Shown here piece by piece: positions 1 to 9,314 of a stretch of DNA of 30,850 bases; position 1 is the stretch's first letter, and every line of letters begins with the position of its first letter. Source of the stretch: Smittium culicis (taxonomy: Eukaryota > Kickxellomycota > Harpellomycetes > Harpellales > Legeriomycetaceae); assembly GCA_001970855.1 (NCBI GenBank), contig LSSN01002690.1:1-30850 (forward strand), read 5' to 3'. The notes under the pieces were generated by a model. The model worked only from the letters and a program-made list of their open reading frames with translations, made no database searches and was not told where the DNA came from. The position numbers were made by a program, and so were the translations under genes.

Positions 1-225
1 GACAAGAGCCTCCTCGACAAGGAAAACGAGCCATACGTCCCGCTTGAGGTCAAGGCCGGATCTCTCGTTTTGATTCACGGCAACGTCCTGCACAGATCTA
101 GCCCCAACTTGTCCACAAAGTCGCGATGGATCTATACTTTCCACTGCATCGAAGGCGACTACGAATACGATGAAAAGAACTGGCTCCAACCAAGCGCCGA
201 CTCGGAACTAACCCGTCTCCTATAA
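1..225 (+). CDS. Phytanoyl-CoA dioxygenase family protein (PHYHD1-like), 3' part
   Basis: The open frame runs from base 1 to a TAA at 223-225 and gives the last 74 residues; the 5' part lies outside the window. The visible part holds the C-terminal half of the double-stranded beta-helix fold: GSLVLIHGNVLHRSSPN supplies the distal iron-ligand His, and the following Arg of SRWIYTFH is the usual 2-oxoglutarate-binding Arg. The closing stretch ENWLQP-type (KNWLQPSAD) is typical of PHYHD1 proteins. Family knowledge: non-haem Fe(II)/2-oxoglutarate dioxygenases that hydroxylate lipid-type substrates; the true substrate of PHYHD1 members is unsettled. Codon use is GC-rich, like the next gene and unlike the rest of the window. 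It converges with the inositol monophosphatase gene across a 512-bp spacer. No peroxisomal targeting tripeptide is seen at the C-terminus (ends RLL). Confidence 0.85.
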   Translation, partial: DKSLLDKENEPYVPLEVKAGSLVLIHGNVLHRSSPNLSTKSRWIYTFHCIEGDYEYDEKNWLQPSADSELTRLL

Positions 226-737
226 TTTGTCATTAATAATCCCTACACACACCTTTTATCTTAATAGCCTAATACCTCAACTAATTTTTAACATTTATAC
301 CAACAAACAAAAAAAACAATCAAATAAAGTCATTTTAAACTTCCATATCCGATAGTATAATCATATACAAAAATTTACATATTTAAACATACCAAAAATA
401 AAATAAAAACCCCCACAAAATAAAAGGTAAAAAACATGAAGGCCGCAAAGATTTAATCCTTTCAGATTCGGTTGGCCTTTTTTGAACTACCAAAATTATC
501 CAACCGAACGACAGAATGATAAATAAATATAAGATAGTAATAAATTACTGGCTGATAAATTACAAATATCCAATAAAAAATAAATATAATATGACTCATC
601 CAATTACAATTTTTAAAAAATTTAAGAGCGTTTGCCTCGGAAAGGATTAAATAAAAGCAAACAAAATATAGGAGTATAAGTATGTATGTATAGACGAAGT
701 TTCTAGCTTGAAAGAAAAAAAAAAAAGGCCTTTATTA
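226..737. other. Convergent AT-rich intergenic spacer
   Basis: This spacer separates the 3' ends of two convergent genes. It is A-rich on the + strand and carries a complete copy of a small TTAA-flanked inverted-repeat element at 453-650. I see no other gene in it. Confidence 0.6.
453..650. mobile_element. MITE copy 1 (TTAA-flanked, about 198 bp)
   Basis: The left end reads TTAATCCTTTC and the right end GAAAGGATTAA, so the termini are inverted repeats inside flanking TTAA. Just inside the left end, the stretch TTGGCC..CTACCAAAATTATCCAAC resembles the same position in two other copies (near 2070 and 9150). The right part shares TTTAAGAGCG with copy 2. Its length matches copy 3 (197 bp) almost exactly. 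There is no coding capacity, so it is non-autonomous. TTAA flanks are the target duplication of piggyBac-type elements; that class assignment is inference. Confidence 0.65.
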
Positions 738-1871
738 CTATTTGTCGATGCCTAAATCTTTTTTAGGGATACCGTCGGGCGTGTACTGGATATGGTCGAC
801 CATTGACAGCAAGTTGGCTGCGAGTTCAGCCTGCTTCTTACGCCCAGACCCAGGAAGTCCAGGCATGTCGGGAATTGCGCGGACTGCGCATATCGACCGG
901 TTCCACATATCGAACGCAGCAGCAGCAGCAGGCGGTGGCGATGGTTGCGCGCACGAAGCAGGCGAGTACGTTCCCGCCCCGTCGAAAGCAGCGCCGCCAG
1001 CCTCGATCAGGACGACGACAGCTGCGGCAAAGTCCCAGACGTGCGGGCCGATCTCAAAGTACATATCGGCGGACCCGCACGCGACGTTGACGATATCGAT
1101 GGTTGCGGCGCCCAGGATGCGCAAGTTCTGGACTGACATTGGGCCCGACAGCAGGCGGCTGATTGTCGCCGTGCGCTTGCCCACCACTTGCGGCGACCGA
1201 TCGGAGCCGTGCTCGGTCAGCACCGCGCACGCGCCCAGGCCGGGGATGTGCCCGAGCTTGTCTGCGCTGATCAGGGGCAGCTTCTGGCACTGGCTGCTGG
1301 CTTTGGCCGCGTCCAAGTAAATAAAGCCGGACGGGCGGTCCTGAGCTTGCAAGTAATCAGCTGGGTAAATGGACGAAATTTGGGCAGAGGCGTTTTCGAG
1401 CCTGTACGAGCCATGTCCAATGGAGCCGAAGTAGAGAGTGTCCATTACAGGCATGTACACAACCCCGACTGCAGGGCTGTTATCTATGGCCAAGGCGACG
1501 CTGATCGAGGTCTGCGGGAAATGATGCACGAAATTGTTGGTGCCGTCAATAGGATCGACTATCCATGTCGGCCTGCTTTGATCGTACTCGTACGTGCCTT
1601 CGTCGAGCAGCGAATGCGTCTCCTCGCCAACGAGCAGGTGCTCGGGAAAGCGCCTGCCCAGCGCGCCAAAAAGCAGCTTTTCAAGACGCATATCCGCAAC
1701 TGTAACGCAATCAGCCGCATTGCCGAGCTTGTCGACCAGCCCCAGCGACTCGTTCGATTCAAACTCGTTCCGCCGCCAGAACGCATCGACAAACGTCGAT
1801 CGCGCGACTTGAGTGACCAAGAAAAGAACAAACTCCAGTGCCTCATGCTTCAAGTCTTCGTTGCTCGACAT
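738..1871 (-). CDS. Inositol monophosphatase family protein
   Basis: An uninterrupted 377-aa frame starts at ATG 1871-1869. It has the full set of FIG/IMPase metal-site motifs: VTVAD (56-60), VGEE (81-84), WIVDPIDGT (103-111, metal Asp106 and Asp109) and HVWDFAAA (278-284, Asp280), followed by EAGG. Family role: Mg2+-dependent hydrolysis of inositol monophosphate to free inositol, feeding phosphoinositide synthesis; some relatives act on PAP or other sugar phosphates, so the substrate is inferred. The protein is about 80-100 residues longer than usual IMPases. The extra length lies in a linker around 160-235 and in a Pro/Ala-rich insert (about 303-319) encoded by a GCN repeat. Codon use is strongly GC-rich (by eye around 55-60%), unlike the AT-rich genes further right. 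It diverges from the small basic gene at 2921. No intron is needed. Confidence 0.93.
   Translation of the reverse strand: MSSNEDLKHEALEFVLFLVTQVARSTFVDAFWRRNEFESNESLGLVDKLGNAADCVTVADMRLEKLLFGALGRRFPEHLLVGEETHSLLDEGTYEYDQSRPTWIVDPIDGTNNFVHHFPQTSISVALAIDNSPAVGVVYMPVMDTLYFGSIGHGSYRLENASAQISSIYPADYLQAQDRPSGFIYLDAAKASSQCQKLPLISADKLGHIPGLGACAVLTEHGSDRSPQVVGKRTATISRLLSGPMSVQNLRILGAATIDIVNVACGSADMYFEIGPHVWDFAAAVVVLIEAGGAAFDGAGTYSPASCAQPSPPPAAAAAFDMWNRSICAVRAIPDMPGLPGSGRKKQAELAANLLSMVDHIQYTPDGIPKKDLGIDK
916..930. repeat. GCA trinucleotide repeat in the IMPase gene
   Basis: Five GCA units on the + strand encode part of a polyalanine run (about residues 315-319) in the low-complexity insert of the minus-strand inositol monophosphatase. 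Such runs commonly vary in length between strains. Confidence 0.75.
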
Positions 1872-2054
1872 TTTATTTTAGTTTTTTCCGAATGGTTGCG
1901 CAGTAAAATAAAAATTCAGAAGATGGGCCTAATTGTACGAACTATGAAAGTTTTCTGATAAATCAGAGAGATAATGGAAGCTTCAAATTATATAAATGGA
2001 TATTGGCTACTAATACAGCTATATTTTTACTTTTTACTTACTAATACTTATATG

Positions 2055-2238
2055 GGTAGTAAACTGTTTTTGGCCTACCAAATATATCCAACTATCTTTA
2101 GTAAAAATACCTTAATCCCGAAGTTCAGGTAGTTATTGGTGTAAAATTTAATAGTAGCAAATAATAAGCTTGCTTATAAATCATAAGCGAATAAACAATT
2201 TCGTTTTTTTTAAGAGCGTCGGACGGGAAAAGGGTTAA
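2055..2238. mobile_element. MITE copy 2 (left end lost)
   Basis: The inner left block GGCCTACCAAATATATCCAAC and the blocks GTAGCAAATAAT, ACTTATAAA/GCTTATAAATCATAA and GGACGGGAAAAGGGTTAA occur in the same order and spacing as in the copy at 9118-9314. The right terminus GAAAAGGG plus TTAA (2235-2238) is intact. The left CCCTTTC terminus is not recognisable, so the left boundary is approximate. Confidence 0.6.
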
Positions 2239-2699
2239 TACTGTTATATTTATTTTCGAGTATTGATAGAAAGTTTTACAACAATAGACTCATCAGTCTT
2301 TCAAACATTAGTTTTGATACTCTTCTTTTTTGTTTGAACTTACGATTTTCGAGTGACTTTTTTTTTTGTCTATTTGAGCAAACTTCACATTGCTTTTTAA
2401 GGCTACAAAATAAATAACAAAACAGCGCCCAAATAAATATAAATTCAAAAAATATAAAGCGCTTTAGTTTCTGTATGGAAATTATCAGATAAAGGCTTTT
2501 TTTTTTAAATCTTTTTGTACAGTTTACGGGCAGCTCTATTGGCTCAGCCCACGTAATTTTTTATCGTTATTATTAGCCGGCGATAAATCAAATCAGTTAT
2601 AAGCCAATAATATAATGTTTGATTATAGTTATTAAAGTTTAATTCTATAAATCGAGTTTTTGGCTCAAATAAAAATTTTATAACCCATTCTAATTTCTT

Positions 2700-2890
2700 T
2701 AGTCTCTATTTATCTGTCCCTCTCCCCACACACACTCACCCTTTCGCCTAAAAAAAAGAAGAAAGTAAGCTAATTTCAACTGTCACTGTCAAACACAATC
2801 GTCGAACTCACCATAAACTTACCACACACCAACTTACCTCCACACATTTAATAGAAGAAAAATAACGTATCGATCACACCAAAGCTTGAA
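2700..2890 (+). promoter_or_regulatory. Probable CT-rich promoter of the small basic gene
   Basis: A C/T- and CA-rich stretch (for example CTGTCCCTCTCCCCACACAC) is followed by A-rich sequence up to ATCATA-ATG at 2921. The position just upstream of a start codon suggests a core promoter and 5' leader. No defined factor site is claimed. Confidence 0.35.
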
Positions 2891-2920
2891 AAAAACCTCA
2901 TATAATTTATATATATCATA

Positions 2921-3351
2921 ATGGGTAACAGGCGAGTGCAGAGAAAGCAGGTAAGCAGCACCAAACCTGCAAGCGCAAGGGTCCAGAAACTCACAAGCAA
3001 GAGCAAGAATAAGAGCAAGAGCAAGAGTAGTATGAAGAAGGCCAGCCTTCACACGCAAACGTCCTCGCTTAACAGAGCCACTTCGGGCAGCAAGAAACTC
3101 GCTGAAAGTATCCGCGGAATCTTGCCAGCTGCCAAACCCGCCGAATCTGCAAAAGTAACTTCATGAAAAAAGAATTTTCCATTTTTTCTTTTTAATTTAG
3201 GCTATGATGAAAGTAATACTAACTTGAATAAATGTAGGAGCGAGCTAAACGTATCCTCAACAGTCAGAAATTGGCTATTGTCGAGTACGAGCACCAGCAG
3301 GTCGAGATCGAAGACACAATAAAGAATCTGTCCACCCTCTTCACCAAATAA
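2921..3351 (+). CDS. Small basic Lys/Ser-rich protein, two exons, unknown function
   Basis: Exon 1 is 2921-3154 and exon 2 is 3238-3351. The intron (3155-3237) starts GTAACT, has a perfect TACTAAC branch point at 3217-3223 and ends TAG; it sits in phase 0. The joined product is 115 aa. The N-terminal 78 residues are rich in Lys, Ser and Arg with a KSKNKSKSKSS run, likely nuclear or nucleolar. The exon 2 part (ERAKRILNSQKLAIVEYEHQ and on) is a predicted helix or short coiled coil ending LFTK. I do not recognise the family; a small ribosome-biogenesis or chromatin factor is possible but unproven. An alternative donor CAG|GTAAGC at 2951, also phase 0, would give a 47-aa form lacking the basic region. 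It diverges from the IMPase gene. Confidence 0.6.
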
Positions 3352-4407
3352 ATGCAATGCCCTCCCCCCTTTTATTTTTTTAATTGCCCACAGCACAGCC
3401 TAACATAAAACAAAAGTAATAATAGTAAAAACATATGTTATTTCCACCGCTATCATCCTCCCCTTCCTTCCCCCTCCCCACGTCTTCCACATTCCATATT
3501 TTAACTTGCTGCTCACTCTTTCTCTCCAACAAAAATACCTCCTTTTTTTTTTTCTCTTTTTGAACCTGAATTTTTTACTTATTAATATTTAGTGTGTAAG
3601 CAACATCACCAACATCGGAAAGAAAGAAAAAACCAAAAACATAACCTGCCATTATTTTTTCCTGCCCACCTTCCCCCGATACCCCCGCATATTCAATACC
3701 ATTTTTTTTCTTTTTTTTAATTTCTTATTTGGTTTATCCATATCTACATTTTTGCGATCGCTAATTTTTACCCTTATGCTGAAAAAAACTCAAGAAAACC
3801 ATTCAGCTCACGCCTTTATCTAACTATCTATCTATCTCTCTACCCCTTCGCCTCACACAATCATGCCTTAATTTCTTACTATTTATCTCTTTTCTTGCTA
3901 CTATTTTCGCTCACCCAAGTCTTTTTTTCCCACCATTTTACTATTTACATCATAATTTAATAAAACTATTTATCCACTCCCCTTAGTCTTTTCACCAACC
4001 CCAAATTCAATATATTTACTTAGATACATCTTTATCTACATTTACAATGAAAATCGCCATTTCATTAAGAAACCATAAACTTCTATCTCTTTAATTCAAA
4101 ATTGGAATTTGATGCTACTTTAAAATAATTATCTATATTTACCATAATTAGATAGATTTATTAGAATATACATATATATTATATAGTGTGTCAAAACAAC
4201 TAAAAATTAAACACTTAAAATTTTATCTACAAAAAAAAAAAGGTAAAAGCGAATTTTTTACCCAATTACAAACACATCTCTGCCTCTGGTAAAAAAAAAT
4301 AAATTATTTTGATATTTAATAAATATATCACCAATTATCATAATTATCATAATTAGCTCATCTATTCAGATCTATTTCAAACGCAATAAAAAAAAGTGTC
4401 CGTTTTA
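3352..4407. other. Convergent intergenic spacer, pyrimidine-rich on the + strand
   Basis: This lies between the 3' ends of the small basic gene and the GATA factor gene. About 3420-3980 is strikingly C/T-rich on the + strand with many short T and C runs and a CTAT repeat near 3822-3840. No reading frame of interest is seen. Strand asymmetry is described as a finding. Confidence 0.6.
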
Positions 4408-7400
4408 TTACAACTTTAGGCGCTTTTTATCCGACACAGGCTCGGTAGATTCAGCTTTTAACGGCTGTTTACTAACATTATCGCTAGACCCACTATTACT
4501 ACTGTTGCCGCTACCTGTGGCTAGCCCAGTACTGCTACTGTTGTTGCTATTGGTTGTGCTATCGGCCGATGAAGCTGTCGCGGCGATGAGTGCTGAACTC
4601 GCACGGTTTCGCTTCTTGATCACGTTAGTTTTTAGCGATAATGGTCTGCTCACCCCATGCAGCTTGAAAAACAGCCCGCACGCATTGCACAGCGGTTTAC
4701 CCTCAGGATCGCGTCTCCACAGTGGAGTCTTCCACGCCTCACAGTTAGAACACTGCGTCTTAAATGCAGGAAAGATGTCATTACATTCTCCACTCCTCAC
4801 CGAATTACTAAACTGGCCGCCACCAATGGAAAATATGCTTTTTGTCGTTGCTGAGTTGCTGTTTATGGCTATTGGAATTTCTGATTTTTTGGATGATGGC
4901 TGTAAGTTTGGAAGAATCTGGCTAGGCTTATCCATCTTTATTGGAGTTTGTTGAATGTTTGCAGTTACTTTATGCTTTTTGTTTGGATGATCATCCTTAA
5001 CATCTTGTTGATTGCCCTGTTCACTATTTGATGCTATTGGTGCAGTATTGAACCGTTTGATCGGATTTTCTGATAGTTTGCTGCTAATATTTGTAGATGG
5101 TGAGCTCACAGGAGTATCTCTCTTGCTAAAAGATTCTTTAGTTACAGATGGACTAGATGATTTTTCAGATGAAGGCTTTGGGCTATTACAAGCATCACTA
5201 TTACTGCTGCTTTGAGAACAATCATTTAGCGAGAATTTCCGATTTCTATTACTATTTGCAGACGTGTCAATATGCGTATTTAAGCTCATACTACCTGACA
5301 CTGAGGTAATGTTCATTGGGATAAAAGAATTCATGGCAAAGATGTTGTCCCCGTCAATGAAAGTGTTAGGTTTAGATGGATTTTTAAACTCCGGCATGAA
5401 AGATTGTAGGAATTCGTTGTTGTTAAAAAATGAAGGATACTTATCGATATCAGCTGAAGAAAGGCCGAGGTTTTTGGTTTTTGATATTAAATGATTATTT
5501 TCGCTGTTCTGAGGTAGCGATGATGATGAAGTACTACTTGTTTGAATCTCTGGTAGGTTATCTTTACTTAAAGAGTTTGATCCATTAGTGGTATTGGAAT
5601 TATAGACGTTCTTTTCCAAAAAGAGAGAGTTCATTGGAAGTTCTGTATCTAATGAGAATTCTGAGCTCAAGTTTTTGGAAATTTTGCTAACATTGTCCTG
5701 ATTTTTGTTTTCAATGTTAAAAATAGAATCATAGTTGAATGGGCCAGAGCTTACATCAGATAAACCGAAATTAGATTCTGAATTTCCTAATTGATAAAAA
5801 AGATAAAGTTTATTTACTAAAACTAATTTTTTTTAAAAATATAAAGTATATGGAGGGGGATAAAAATGATAAAGTTAAAATTTTTATAAATCTTACCGTT
5901 ATTAAACTTATTAGTCAAAAATTTGGTGAAGTTGTTATTTTCATTGGAATTTCCAGCTAACGATGAAGCTATAGCAGGGTCAATAAAGAAAGCATTTGCG
6001 ATTTCTTCGCCATCAAGAGTGGAATCGATATTCATTAAAGTAGACCTGAACCCATTAATATTCATGCTATGCTCGTCTCCGCTTGACGATGCAGATGATT
6101 CTTGCGAAGTACTAGAGCTGTTTGGTGAAATTTGGTTCTTTAATGGGTTTGGTTTATCATTAGTAATGGACGAGCTGGTGTATACATTAGACGATAAATT
6201 TTTGCTAGAGGAGAGGTTAGTTGAGGAGGGTACATGCAAAAGGTTTTTATTTGATGAGAAAGAGGCAAGGTTTGTGCTTGAGTCAGAGAACATGAATGCA
6301 TTTAGAGGAGTATAAAGAGAGGCGTCACCAAACATTACACAGCTATCTTCCCACGAGGAGGCAAAGTTTTCATTGTTGCTAGAAAGCGAATTTGGTAATG
6401 TATGATTAGCGTTTTGATTCTGGTGTTGATTTTCAATAAGATTTTTGGTGAAATTGAAGAATTCGTTTAGATCAGCTTTTTGGATTAAGTTTAAATGCTG
6501 AGATTGGTCTATTTGCTGAGACAATATTTTATTAGTATCTTGAGGCAATAGTTGATTATGGACGATACCTTGAAGATGAGTCTGAGGCTGATTAGAGTCG
6601 GTACTTTGAAGTTGATGTTGGTTATTACTACTGTCTTGTGCTTGAGACTGGCTGGAATTGATGTTTAAAAATAGTTTTAATTGGTTAGAGTTATGATTTT
6701 GGGGCTGAAGTTGAGGTTGGTCAGGGTTAATGTTTTGGTAGCTAGATGTATAATTGTTATTTTTAAATATTTTGTAGGTAGGCATAGCAATTGGATTTTG
6801 GGAAAATTCATTATGCGAATAGTTGCTGGTAAAAAAGTTTGAAATTGGGTTGTCAAAAGTAGGGGCGGGGGCTTTAGAGAAAAGGGGCATACTGGAATAT
6901 TCGTTATTGTCTGAGGGAGAGATATAATTTGGGGTTGGAATTGATTTTTGGGTAGGGAAAAGATCAGGTGACTTCAGGATATTAGTGGTATGCGATTGTG
7001 AGCTATGATTATTGTTTGCTATAAGTACAGGGTTATTAAGGATAAAATTGTCGTTAAAATTACAGATATTGAAGTCTAATTTGGTGTTATTATCAATTTT
7101 GGTATAACTAGGAATATCATGATTTTTAGTAATGTTATTGTATGTAGCAGAAGATAAGTTTATATTATTTTGTAAGGCAGAAGGATTGTTTAGAGCAAAA
7201 CTGCTATTTTTGGAGCTGGATGATCGAGTTTCCAGAAAAGATTTTTTAGACTTGGATGACTCTAGGGAATTTAGTCTCCATAGAAAATTGGATACACGGG
7301 AACCATTTGGGAGCAAGCTTTCAGCTTTATTGTAAAGTAGCCATAATTTTTTGAAGTTGGAGGTGCTGAAAGCGGGTATGATAATGTTTGAATTGATGCT

Positions 7401-7765
7401 ATTATGGTGTTGAGAGTAGAATAGATCTAACAAAACGAAGAGCCAGCTATTTTTGTTTTGCTGGGCTTGGCAAAATTTTTTTATCGAGTCTATTTGGAGG
7501 CTGGACACTAAGTTAAAATAAATTTATGTAGAAAATTAAAAAACGATAATTTTTAAAGTAATAAAGGCTGAGAGAAAAGTGGATAAGATAATAGATAATC
7601 TGAAGTATGTAGATGAGAAATGTGCTAGGTAAATAAATACGAAATTAGTGGGAATAGAGTTTGGTGGTTACGTTTTTCAAAAGTAGATATGAGGTCAGAG
7701 TACTCGAGGTCAGAGTCCTTTTTGAATAAGGGAGGGTTAGAGCTTTGGGGGATTGCTTCAATCAT
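4408..7765 (-). CDS. AreA/Gaf1/Nit2-type GATA zinc-finger transcription factor
   Basis: Three exons join in frame: 7765-7672, 7507-5897 and 5786-4408, giving 1027 aa. Intron 1 (7671-7508) is phase 1, GTAACC..TTAG; intron 2 (5896-5787) is phase 1, GTAAGA..TTAG. Residues 82-113 ([20 protein letters not shown]) match the N-terminal domain of fungal AreA/Gaf1 factors (DUF1752 type). The single GATA finger is C914-X2-C917-X17-C935-X2-C938 with [20 protein letters not shown], then a basic tail ([13 protein letters not shown]). Family role: nuclear activator of nitrogen catabolism genes, binding HGATAR sites. Residues about 289-397 are Gln/Asn-rich and prion-like. The C-terminus ends KKRLKL; the NmrA-binding C-terminal motif known from AreA is not visible. 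The start is the first in-frame ATG after a stop. The divergent neighbour is the WKF gene. Confidence 0.92.
7581..7600 (+). promoter_or_regulatory. Cluster of three GATA sites in intron 1 of the GATA factor gene
   Basis: GATAAG at 7582-7587 overlaps GATAAT at 7587-7592, and a further GATAAT is at 7594-7599. AreA-type factors bind such cores and often bind better when sites are paired. Autoregulation is inference; short AT-rich motifs arise often by chance here. Confidence 0.3.
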
Positions 7766-8371
7766 TATTGAGGAGGAAGTTGAATGGTATTATAAGGCGA
7801 AGAGCGGATAAAATGTAGAGATATATTGATTAAAAGTAGGAGTATGTGTATTAGAGGCTATGCTAAAAATAAAAGAGAGGGAGAAAAGTGTCAGAAGAAG
7901 GTAGCTAGAGCTGAGGAGTATCAGTTCGAATTAAAGAGGTATAAAGACCAAAAAGTTAAAAAAATTAAAAAGAATAAATAATACCAAGACAAAAGAGGAG
8001 CTTGTTTGAAAGACAGCATTGTTTTAAAGTACGGCACTTTCGTTAAGTATTTAAAGCGGATTAAAGCCATAAAAGCATTGAAAATTGTTTCATAGCATCC
8101 AAACTAACGCTATAAAATACATTTTAACATTTTAACCTACAAGTCTAAACTAAATTACCAAATTCGCACCTAATAATAATTATTAATCACGGCTAGAATC
8201 GTGCGCTATTGGGTGTATATTTTACAATAGGCGCATATCAAATAATCTATTGGTTTAAGCTACAGCAGGGCTGATATTCTATTAGCCGAAAATATGAAAC
8301 AATAGTAAAAATTTGACCCGTCTTTTTAGGCGTGCTTAGACTTGTCTATACTGGGAAATAAACGCGCAAGT

Positions 8372-8388
8372 GATAAGATATTTTTATC
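8372..8388. promoter_or_regulatory. Inverted pair of GATA cores upstream of the GATA factor gene
   Basis: GATAAG at 8372-8377 is followed by TTATC (GATAA on the other strand) at 8384-8388, an inverted pair about 600 bp upstream of the GATA factor start codon. Binding is inferred, not shown. Confidence 0.25.
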
Positions 8389-8402
8389 TACTGATGGGGA
8401 TG

Positions 8403-8466
8403 CACCGACCATCCCAACCGCCGAACAGCCAAGACACCGACCATTCAAACCGCCGAACGCCCAAGA
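8403..8466. repeat. 32-bp tandem duplication
   Basis: Two adjacent 32-bp units (8403-8434 and 8435-8466) begin CACCGACCAT and end CCAAGA, differing at only a few positions; a partial third start follows (CGCCAT). The block is much GC-richer than its surroundings. Confidence 0.8.
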
Positions 8467-8854
8467 CGCCATCCAGATATCGACCGGACCATGAGAACCA
8501 AGAGGAACGTCTGTAGGCCAATGGGCCGTTTGTGCTGCCAAAAAGCCAACTCTTTGTAATTTAGCAGTTGAGCTGCGACTATAGCGAGCATCATATATTT
8601 AGTTACAAAAACGGGCTTCTTTACCCTGACAGCTGATATCCCCATTTTTTAGCTGTAGGGGTTTGTGCTATGGTTAGTTTGTGGCATTTCCAGGAACCAA
8701 ATATTGCTTTGGGCGTTTGTGTAAATCGATGCTTATTGGCTTATGAGGAATTATCAATAATGTACGGGTAAATTAGACTTGCTTTATACAAACTAAATAC
8801 AGTATAATTGCTCTTAATTTTTCCCTTTTCTGGCAATAAAAATCAGGGGCTGAA

Positions 8855-8880
8855 AGAGAGAGAGAGAGCAGAGAGAGAGA
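8855..8880. repeat. GA microsatellite
   Basis: An interrupted GA dinucleotide run on the + strand, with one CA interruption near 8869-8870. Confidence 0.85.
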
Positions 8881-9117
8881 TGGACTAGGACGGGTTTATT
8901 TCGTGCAATAATAAGCTGCGAATTGTTCTGTATTGAAATATAAGAATATATTTCCAGCAATAATAAGCAAATAATTATTAATCACTGTATTTTACAAGCA
9001 AAATATCTTACCCGGTTTCCTATCTTTTTTTTTATCGCCTAAAACTGGTCCAAATTAGCTAACTTTAACGATAATTCCATTTCACCAATTTATTTACAGG
9101 CGAATTCGATTTTTGCC

Positions 9118-9314
9118 TAAACCCTTTCACAGTCGGAAGACTAATTTTGACCTACAAAATATATCCAACTGAATATATTAAAAACAGCTTAATTCCGGTT
9201 CCTTAAAAAATATTGGTTAGTTGGTAAGTAGTAGCAAATAATTACTTTACTTATAAACCATAAACGAATCATAAATTTAATAAATTTAATGAGTATTGGA
9301 CGGGAAAGGGTTAA
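9118..9314. mobile_element. MITE copy 3 (about 197 bp)
   Basis: The left terminus is CCCTTTC at 9122-9128 preceded by TAAA (one change from TTAA). The right terminus is GAAAGGG at 9304-9310 followed by TTAA. The inner sequence shares ACCTACAAAATATATCCAAC, GTAGTAGCAAATAAT and TTGGACGGGAAAGGG with copy 2 in order. The length equals copy 1 within one base. There is no coding capacity, so a non-autonomous TIR element is the best reading. Confidence 0.7.

Larger units (their letters stand above)
1872..2920. other. Divergent intergenic region with promoters
   Basis: This region separates the divergent IMPase and small basic protein genes and must hold both promoters. It contains a damaged MITE copy (about 2055-2238). 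The last 200 bases before the ATG at 2921 are pyrimidine- and CA-rich on the + strand (about 2700-2850), a common look for fungal core promoters. No coding frame is seen. Confidence 0.55.

Noticed and set aside
742..1958. Long plus-strand open frames (742-1320 and 1188-1958) opposite the IMPase gene
   Set aside because: They are antisense shadows in GC-rich codons of a gene with clear catalytic motifs; their peptides are Arg/Ala/Pro-rich and match no family.
4505..6315. Plus-strand frames opposite the GATA factor exons
   Set aside because: They are antisense to the Ser/Asn-rich coding sequence; their Leu/Ser-rich peptides reflect complementarity, not separate membrane proteins.
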